A stretch of 64,000 nucleotides of DNA from Laburnicola sp. R22_1. Its lineage: Eukaryota > Ascomycota > Dothideomycetes > Pleosporales > Didymosphaeriaceae. Made by a program: the position numbers and the translations under genes. The notes under the pieces were generated by a model. That model did no database searches and was not told the DNA's origin. It was given only the letters and a program-made list of their open reading frames with translations. Location of the stretch: contig JACONQ010000015.1 in assembly GCA_014281115.1 (NCBI GenBank), positions 1,178,001 to 1,242,000 on the forward strand, read 5' to 3'. Shown piece by piece: positions 57,454 through 64,000 of the stretch. Position 1 is the first letter of the stretch, and every line of letters starts with the position of its first letter.

Positions 57454-58008
57454 TCACCCAGCTTTCCCAGAACCTCCCGCCGTCCCCTCCACAGCCTCAA
57501 CACACGCCTTCTCCTCCCCAAACCCATCACCCTCTTCGCCCTCGTCCCCCTCGTCTTCCAATTCCTCACCCTCCGCACCGCCCTTCTCCCCAGCAAGCGC
57601 CCTATACTTCCTCCTCTTCTTCTTATCCGCACTCGCCTTCTTCTTACTCTTCTCCCTCGCCTTAATCCTCGTGCGACTCCCCTCCCCCAACTCCAGCTCC
57701 TCCAGTTTCTCCCCAAGTATCTGCCTCGCCCTCTTCCGATTCAGCGCCCTGCTCCGCGTATCCTGGTACTTGACTACGATGCCCGTCGCGAGGTGCTTGA
57801 GCTGCACGGCGGAAGACGTCTTGTTGATCTTCTGCCCGCCGGGGCCGCTCCCTTTGAGGAAATTCTCTTCAATCTCCGACTCGAGGATTTGGCGGCGCGG
57901 GGGGAGGGGTTTGGCGGCGAGGATGGGGCTGCTGGTCATGTAGCGGGGGAAAGTGCGGGTGCGCGCGAGGAAGGTACGGAGGGGGAGGTGCCATGCGAGG
58001 AGGGCCAT
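57454..58008 (-). CDS. Mitochondrial GGQ release-factor-like protein (C12orf65/MTRFR type)
   Basis: Single exon, 184 aa. A basic, hydroxylated leader (MALLAWHLPLRTFLARTRTF) suggests mitochondrial import. The class I release-factor catalytic loop is present (FLKGSGPGGQKINKTSSAVQ; GGQ at residues 57-59), followed by LKHLATGIVVKYQDTRSRAL and a Lys-rich helix (KAREKSKKKASADKKKRRKY). No codon-recognition domain exists, as in C12orf65/MTRFR, ICT1 and the yeast relative Rso55. By family it hydrolyses peptidyl-tRNA on stalled mitoribosomes. The C-terminus is Gly/Glu-rich. It is divergent from the SPT small-subunit gene, with 341 bp between start codons. Confidence 0.88.
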   Translation of the reverse strand: MALLAWHLPLRTFLARTRTFPRYMTSSPILAAKPLPPRRQILESEIEENFLKGSGPGGQKINKTSSAVQLKHLATGIVVKYQDTRSRALNRKRARQILGEKLEELELGEGSRTRIKAREKSKKKASADKKKRRKYRALAGEKGGAEGEELEDEGDEGEEGDGFGEEKACVEAVEGTAGGSGKAG

Positions 58009-58349
58009 GGCTGGGCTGCAGGTGGCTGGTGGGGTGATTACGGTTGGAGACGGTATAGATGCGGCTTCATGGTAGCATGATGCGTAGAATCTTCGACGTG
58101 AGAAATTCCACAGCTACATTGACTTGATGGCGCGCGCGCCTTATCGCGTATGATCCGGAGCGAGCAAAACGCGGATCGGGAGCGTGCAAAATTTCCCTGG
58201 CCGTTGCCCGTTGCTTCACAGCCGCCCTTTCGACGACTTGCCAATTGCACGCTGGCAACCTTGCGCCCACGTCTCTCCACCCTTCTCCGCCTCGCAATCC
58301 GGCTCCAAAGCGCGCGTGCAATCTATCCCGAGACCCCGCTGCGCCGGCA

Positions 58350-58856
58350 ATGCTAGACTCGGCCTCCTTCTCCACCATCGTCCTTCTCGCCGCCGCTTCC
58401 GCGCTCCTCCTCGCCGCCATGCTCTACCCGTCTTCTCTCCTCCGCTGGCTGCAGCGCAAGCGGTACCAGTACGAAGTCACCTTCTCGCTGTACATGCTTA
58501 CCTCGACCGAGAAATTCATCTTGAGTACGTGCACGATTCCGCCTTCCATGGGCCCCTATACCCTTCGCCGGCCGACTCGATCCATACACTGAAAATGGCA
58601 TTGAACGACATGTTAACTGGTGTTTACAGACTCCATACTCTTCCTCCTCCTCTCCCTCCTCATAATAGCCGCCTCGCTCTACCTCCCCGAACACATCGCC
58701 ATCATGGCAAACCGCATGTTCTACTACTTCTCAGGCGACTCGTCGCACTTTACCTCGCAGGCGGCCAAGCCGTCCCTGTCCACAGCCGCTACACAGTTTC
58801 TCAGCAACAACGATGCGTTACGGCAAGGGGGGCCTGGCGTAGTGCACGAGCTGTAG
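58350..58856 (+). CDS. Small subunit-like activator of serine palmitoyltransferase
   Basis: Two exons: 58350..58524 and 58630..58856, 133 aa. After an N-terminal hydrophobic stretch comes RKRYQYEVTFSLYMLTSTEK, then FILNSILFLLLSLLIIAASL and YLPEHIAI. This is the layout of ssSPT/SPTSS proteins: an aromatic YQY, a 'LYML..xEK' turn, an 'NS' starting a membrane helix, and a closing 'xPxHI'. The family stimulates the Lcb1/Lcb2 enzyme that starts sphingolipid synthesis in the ER. The intron (GTACGT...TTTACAG) restores the N-S pair in frame. The extra N-terminal helix and the C-terminal ~45 residues are additions relative to animal members. Confidence 0.8.
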
Positions 58857-59907
58857 ATTTGCGACGGGCTTGTATGCTGTGGTATAACTGCGTCGATAAT
58901 AAGGGGTGGAATTTCAGGAGATATGGATATATGACGGTACTTTGGGAACGTAGGGCGCTCGAGCTGGCTGCAACAGGAAGACGGAAGCCGAAGCACTGGC
59001 ATAAACGACGCTGCAGCATGGTAGGCAGGCACGACGTCGAGGTGCTTGCTTTCCGGCTAGGAGAATTTTGTTGTATAGGGATACCCGTTCCATCATCTTC
59101 GCAATGGAGGCGTTATATTATTACCTATCATAGCGGCGTTGGTCATTTTGATCTCTCTTGTGGAATGAGGGCCTTCCGGTGCATACAGCACTTACGCTGA
59201 GCAATATATACCACGTAATGTTAATACATTGTCGCACAGCGCACAGTATCCCCCCGCCCATCCATATATCGGGAAAAATCACTTCGCATGCATAATCTCC
59301 AAGAGCCAAACCCCGCCAGGATCAATCTTCTCGAAGCATTCCAGAAGACGCCTAAATACGTAAACGGGCTCCGATTCACACCCGAAACGCAGGTTCGTGC
59401 AGTCTATCACGAGTCAGATATAGTGCTAGACGTCTCTGAACCTGGTTGCCGGAGTGCACTCCCTTGCCGGCATAATATGCGGACCAGAGTCTCGAGGCAA
59501 GGGAGTTTCAAGGCGACATTAAGTGAGGCACCACATTGACTAAGGCAACACCGAGTATATCCATCTAGCATGAAATTGAGGTTATAGACAGCATCTAACT
59601 ATACTACGTATATCGATAAGAATATGTTGTGAGCTCGCCTCGTGGAATGGATTATTGTACAACACACTCAAATATGTACATGCTTGTAGATATTCGACAA
59701 CGAAATTGACCAAATTGAAAGATTGCATCGCGAAACAACAAATACAGCGAACTGTAGCAATATCAAATCAAAACAAACTCTAAAGCCCAGCCAAAAAAAA
59801 TGCACCCGGTGAGTCCTTGCGAAAAGAGCCTCATCTCGATCTCATAGTATACGCCGCGTAACGGCGGTACCGTTGAGAAAGGAGTCAGCGAGTCCTGGTC
59901 GATCTGA
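58857..59907. other. Convergent intergenic region
   Basis: About 1 kb of 3' flanks; AT-rich from 59560 to 59800. No gene seen. Confidence 0.5.
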
Positions 59908-60552
59908 TCACTTCCCAAAAAGGACACGCACGGCATTGGCAAGTGCGGCGGTGGAGTATTCGTTGAGCGTGACCAAAGTTGGGAAATCCCTCACGCCGTA
60001 TTCATGTGTCTGTCTGGCTGCACCATTTGTGACAAGCAGGAGAATAACAGGAACGCTGGCCATGGACGGCATCTCGTCGACCTTCCTGACAACATCTCGA
60101 GCGAATTTGGCTTGCCGTTCGAATGCTCTCGCATCGTGACCGAGAACGTTCTCCGACGAGCATATGACGATGATGATCGCTCCGCTGGCAGGAAGAAAGT
60201 CGGCATGGGTGTCTGTCATGCCCTGGTCAAGACGATAAGGTACGTGGCGTACTTGCCTCGGAAGCGATCTCCCCAAAGGTTCGAAGGGGTCCATGTTCTT
60301 TGCCAGCGAGGTTCCAGGAGGATGAGGGACAACCGGTGTGAAGAGAGTGATGACTTCAGCCTCGTTCATGCGTCGAAGTCGACTGAGGGCATTCCCAGCA
60401 TCGCGTATGAGCACTGCATTGCCCGCGGTGGGGGCACTTTGGAGAAGTGCGGTAAGGTTGGAAATTCTGGGCGCAGGCAAGGACATTTTGACGGAGAGTG
60501 GCGAGTGTAGTTGTGGCGATGGGAAATAGCTTTTGACCTTGCGATCGCCCAT
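59908..60552 (-). CDS. Conserved fungal hypothetical protein
   Basis: Single exon, up to 214 aa from the ATG at 60552 (MGDRKVKSYFPSP). The ATG of MSLPAPRISNL, 22 residues in, is an equally good start. The sequence alternates helices and hydrophobic strands (EVITLFTPVVPHP, GAIIIVICSSENV, ASVPVILLLVTNGAA), suggesting a Rossmann-like alpha/beta protein. No nucleotide-binding loop or catalytic motif is clear. I do not recognise a named family, though I believe relatives occur in other ascomycetes. Confidence 0.65.
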   Translation of the reverse strand: MGDRKVKSYFPSPQLHSPLSVKMSLPAPRISNLTALLQSAPTAGNAVLIRDAGNALSRLRRMNEAEVITLFTPVVPHPPGTSLAKNMDPFEPLGRSLPRQVRHVPYRLDQGMTDTHADFLPASGAIIIVICSSENVLGHDARAFERQAKFARDVVRKVDEMPSMASVPVILLLVTNGAARQTHEYGVRDFPTLVTLNEYSTAALANAVRVLFGK

Positions 60553-62149
60553 TTTGGCTGTGGGATCTGATGCTCTTATGATGATTCGTTGGATAGTGGG
60601 TGCCTAAGCCATTATTTTCGGTAATAGCACGACGTTCCAGGAAAGACAAGTGTCAGTGAGAGAAATGCGGGTCTCTCTTCGGGGCCGGTGCCAGTCCAAG
60701 CGGTGAGGCAGCAAGCTCGAGCAGCTTCTTATACCACGACCCTCGGGTCCGATTGCAGTCTTGGGATACTTCCAGCTTTGACCGCAAAATTGTGCCGCAG
60801 CGTTCGGTCCCAAACCATGCAATCAGCTCCCAGCACTGTCAAGCAGGCACAGAGACAATAAAGCGGAGTTGGTAGAAGGATCAAAGAGTATGCTGCTCAC
60901 GGATCAGCCTCAATGTTGAGGACGTGGCAAAGTTGATGTATTATATGCTTGCGGAGCGCCAACTGGACCGTGGTACCGTTGGGGTGCTCGCGATATCTCC
61001 CGGCCTGTGACGTTAATTAAGCAAGACAGTTTCCAAATATAATGCCAATAATACGGGAGGTGATCTTAAGGGTGCTACAGCATGAGTGAAGGTAAAAGGT
61101 AGTACGAAAGTCGAGGGCACAGGTATCCGCGTGCTGATAAAAAGCAAAAAGAGGGCAGACGAGCCAGTAGAGCGACACGGCTGCAGGGCGACGTTGTCGA
61201 AGGGCCGAAGCACCGCTGACGCACGCCATAATGCCTCGATGCAGACAGGTTACACAAAAGATCAGAGTTCAACGGACCAGTATCCGTCAGTCGATGACTT
61301 GCTGGACGGTGGGTAGCAAAGGCGTCCGGCGCCATGCGAGCCAGACAGAAGCCGGCGGACATGGCGAGTTGCTCCTTCACATGCCCGAGCGAAACAAGGG
61401 ACAGGCTGGTGAAGTTGGAAAGCTTCTCCTGACCGAACCCACCCTCTTGGCCGGCCAGGCGACGGGTAGAGAGACGAGCCGACCATGGCCCGGGCCAGTA
61501 GAGGCGAGCAGCGGGCAGGAACCGGGGTCGCAAGGGCTGATCGTCGATCGATAGGTACGGTTGCGGGGGGTTGTTGACGCTTTCGGCTCATAGTGCAGAA
61601 ACGTCGCAAGCTGTCTGCTGGCTTGCGAGGCGGCTCCGCCCTCAGGCCGCCCGCGAGCGCGCCAGCCGACAGACTATCAGTGGATGCGGCGCTGTGTAAC
61701 GTGGTATACCGGCGCTTCGTGGCAGAAGTCGGCGAAGAACGAAAGTTTGCTGCACCAGTGATCAAGGGCATATGCGGGTGACTGCTGCAGCCAGAGTGAG
61801 TGCAGCAACCGGGCGTGAACGAGCCGTAGCCGAGGCGCACCGCGCATGCTTGCTCGCCGGGCCATGGGCGAGCACACAGTGCGGCGAGGGTTGCATGGTG
61901 GCGCCGTTGCCCGTGGTGATGCTGCCAGAAGGCGACCGGCGAGGATTGACGGCGACGCAGAACGTGGGTGACACTGGGTGTGTGTGGTGGACGACCTTGT
62001 GCGAGTCTGCGAGCCACTGCTGACTGATCCGTCCCAAAGGGGGAAGGCGCGTCTGCCATGTAAATAGTCCTAGTGTAGGGCTACGCGACCAACGAGCACC
62101 TTCAACGGCTGACCGCCCATCTTACTGTGTGCATGAGGAGGCCAGCGTG
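60553..62149. other. Divergent intergenic region with a GC-rich hairpin
   Basis: 1.6 kb upstream of CENP-I. No gene recognised; the 265-codon minus-strand frame at 61262-62059 has shadow-like composition. An imperfect inverted repeat spans 61613-61674. Confidence 0.45.
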
Positions 62150-64000
62150 ATGCCCTCCGTTGCCGACCGTATGGCTACTGCCGCTATTCACCCCCCACCG
62201 CTAATGCATATCGGCAGGAGAACGGCCCGCCAGCCTGCACGACGCGCTAGAAGCGTTGGAGAGAGGTATGCATCTTGCTGTGCTACTGGAACCGCTGCTA
62301 ATCAGGGGAACAGCATCTGTGACTCCAGCTAAGCAGCGAGTCGTCAAAGTTTCCAGCATCGTCGATGTTGTTTGTCGCCATGCATTCGACGTGGGACTGG
62401 ACGAAGACTCCCTGCGAGCTGTGGTGCAGACCGCGTCAGTCAAGACGGAATTGGACCAGACTAGTGTAACAACCCTCATCAAAAACCTCTATCCCGCCCA
62501 GCGGGTACCCGCGGATGTCGTCGTCACCATCGTGGGCGCCCTTGGACAAGGCAAAGGCAAGCCTTCGCCTGGCACCCAAAATGGCCTCGTCAAGTGGCTC
62601 GTAACGGTCCACGAGATCATCCAAGACCCCACTGTGCTGTCACGTCTGTATGGGGTGTTGTTTGGAATGCTTGATTCGATCAGCATCAGGTGCGTATCGC
62701 CCAACTCCGAAAACCGCTCTCGATTTTGCTAAGCTTATCAGGACTCCGCTGTGTCATCTGCTCTCCTTGATTACCCGCCGAAAACATGTGAAACCATTCA
62801 GGATACAGCAACTGTACGCACCTGCATGATTCGCCACGAGAGTGTCTCCACAGCGGCTACTGACATGATCTCAGACTGGAACTTGCCCGTGGTCTTGGTA
62901 ACGAGCCAGCTCTCCAAGGCCTTCTCCGCATTTATAAGGATTACTACCCCGACATCATCCTCGGGAGTACTTCCGCGAGCCGAAACTCGTTCCCTCCAGT
63001 GAGTCACGACTTCTGTGCTGCGTGCCACCTGTGCACCTCGAAGCATCCGCTAACCTAACAGCGACCTGATGCCGAATGGCGATCAAGAATTCTTACGATA
63101 CAAGAGCGGAGTGCTGCAGATACTGAGTCTAGTGTTGAGCAACGCAATGGTTTCAAGGTGCTGAGAAAAGGACCCAAAAGGACCAAAGCATCGGCCATCC
63201 CAGATGTGCATACATACCACGCCAATGAGGCAAGTTACGCAAACCTGTGGGGATATCCCGGTTTGCTAACGAGTGTGACAGGCATCAGTGACCCTTGAAG
63301 GGATCGACAGTGTGGAAGACTTTGTCGAGAAACTAGAGAGGATCGAGCCACCAGGGCAGCTGGTCTCTTTTCTCACTGATCCGCTTCTACAGAAATACGT
63401 GGAGCTAAGGCAGTCACCAGTCATTTCGAGACGTATTCAGCTCTGGCTTTCTACATGTCTTGAGGAGCAATATAATACCACCAAGGAAGGCACAGTGGAT
63501 GCACAGTACCTGTCCGAGATACTCGAGGGGCTGCTCAGGCAGGCACACTACACAAAGGTAGGTCCCACCACACCACTATAGCACACACTGATACTCACCG
63601 AATTCAGATCCTGTTACCAGTTGTACAATCGTTCCTGCAAGAGTACCTGCTCATTTGGGACGGACTGCACGATGTCGACACCATCCTGAGTCTACTCTCA
63701 TACATTCCAATACAGCCGTTTGCAGGTAAGCTGCGTCTATCTCCGCTCGAGCACATGCGCAGCTTAACCCCCTATAGACGCATATGCGACCTTCCTTCAG
63801 CCAGCCGAACGCGCACTCCCCGCACAGGATGTGCAGGCATGTGAACGCCTCCTCGGGTTCTACACCTCGCTTCTACGAGAATGGGCGAACCAAGCAGTGC
63901 CACAGCCTTCTCAGTCAGGCCCCGCCTTCGCACACCCTGATCAGCGCGCACTCCAGGACCTCGCCACGCACTTTGCCACGCTCTGCACATCGATAATGCT
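62150..64000 (+). CDS. Kinetochore protein CENP-I/Mis6 (5' part; continues beyond window)
   Basis: Nine exons seen: 62150..62168, 62218..62265, 62314..62689, 62742..62813, 62875..62998, 63062..63229, 63282..63557, 63608..63725 and 63778 onward. The first two are only 19 and 48 nt, but splicing yields a continuous N-terminus MPSVADRERPASLHDALEAL followed by ASVTPAKQRVVKVSSIVDVV. Conserved segments include LIKNLYPAQRVPADVVVTIV, RTPLCHLLSLITRRKHVKPF, RIQQLLELARGLGNEPALQG and LLRIYKDYYPDIILGS, as in Mis6/CENP-I. This helical-repeat protein belongs to the inner kinetochore CCAN and helps recruit CENP-A. The intron 63230-63281 starts with GC instead of GT. The C-terminal part is outside the window. 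Confidence 0.88.

Noticed and set aside
61262..62059. 265-codon open frame on the minus strand
   Set aside because: No motif, no signal, odd Cys/His/Arg-rich composition, and it ends in the promoter of CENP-I; probably chance in GC-rich DNA.
1..64000. tRNA, rRNA and CRISPR search by eye
   Set aside because: I saw no tRNA B-box (GGTTCGAATCC) with a matching cloverleaf, no rRNA, and no regularly spaced repeat array of CRISPR type; a covariance-model scan would be needed to exclude small RNAs.

Overview
The window looks like a chromosome segment of a filamentous ascomycete (Pezizomycotina; a Dothideomycete is my guess, but the sequence alone does not prove the class). Reasons: short introns (about 44-135 bp in most genes) with GTRNGT donors and CTAAC/CTAAT branch sites; fungal-specific families (sterol C-14 reductase, the VTC polyphosphate polymerase, Abp2, a Scd6-type decapping regulator, an AA7 glucooligosaccharide oxidase, a CPAF-like S41 peptidase, and a fungal dynamin-like GTPase); and a pogo/Fot-type DNA transposon whose stop codons look like repeat-induced point mutation (RIP). 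I rebuilt gene models by hand from splice sites and frame continuity, so exon coordinates are predictions.

Layout. 1-10.4 kb: a partial conserved gene (-), an ING/PHD chromatin reader (-), a DEDDh exonuclease-like protein with an RG-rich tail (+), and a CCCH zinc-finger protein with a nuclease-like domain (-). 10.9-13.0 kb: a complete 2.1-kb pogo/Fot element with terminal inverted repeats, a TA duplication and a stop-riddled transposase. 13.8-19.8 kb: glutathione transferase (+), ribosomal protein eS7 (-), C-14 sterol reductase ERG24 (-), and a mannose-6-phosphate-receptor-like membrane protein (+). 20.8-25.5 kb: a large SLIP-GC-like (DUF7605-type) GTPase locus (-), split by one in-frame TGA into two reading frames only 6 bp apart. 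25.5-29 kb: gene-poor. 29-30.5 kb: a disordered conserved protein (+). 30.5-33.2 kb: gene-free. 33.2-36 kb: an F-box-like/ankyrin gene (-) facing an F-box-like gene remnant (+). 36.5-43 kb: Abp2 (+), a KPWE-motif protein resembling the peroxisomal import factor PEX39 (-), and the Scd6/Lsm14 homologue (+).

43.5-44.1 kb: an AT-rich foldback made of copies of a ~120-bp element; another copy lies at 54.96-55.08 kb. 44.4-54.8 kb: VTC4 (+), a secreted S41 peptidase (+) and an AA7 flavin oxidase (+). 56.9-57.45 kb: a ~540-bp array of palindromic repeats ending about 8 bp beyond the stop codon of a mitochondrial GGQ release-factor-like gene (-). That gene is divergent from a small serine palmitoyltransferase subunit (+). 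59.9-60.6 kb: a conserved hypothetical gene (-). 62.15 kb to the end: the 5' part of the kinetochore gene CENP-I/Mis6 (+), which has a GC-AG intron.

Most genes are single-copy housekeeping functions with no operon-like logic; the divergent pairs share short promoters of about 290-450 bp. The most unusual parts are the palindromic array, the foldback family, the TGA-split GTPase locus, the KPWE protein and the oversized ORF-bearing intron of Abp2.
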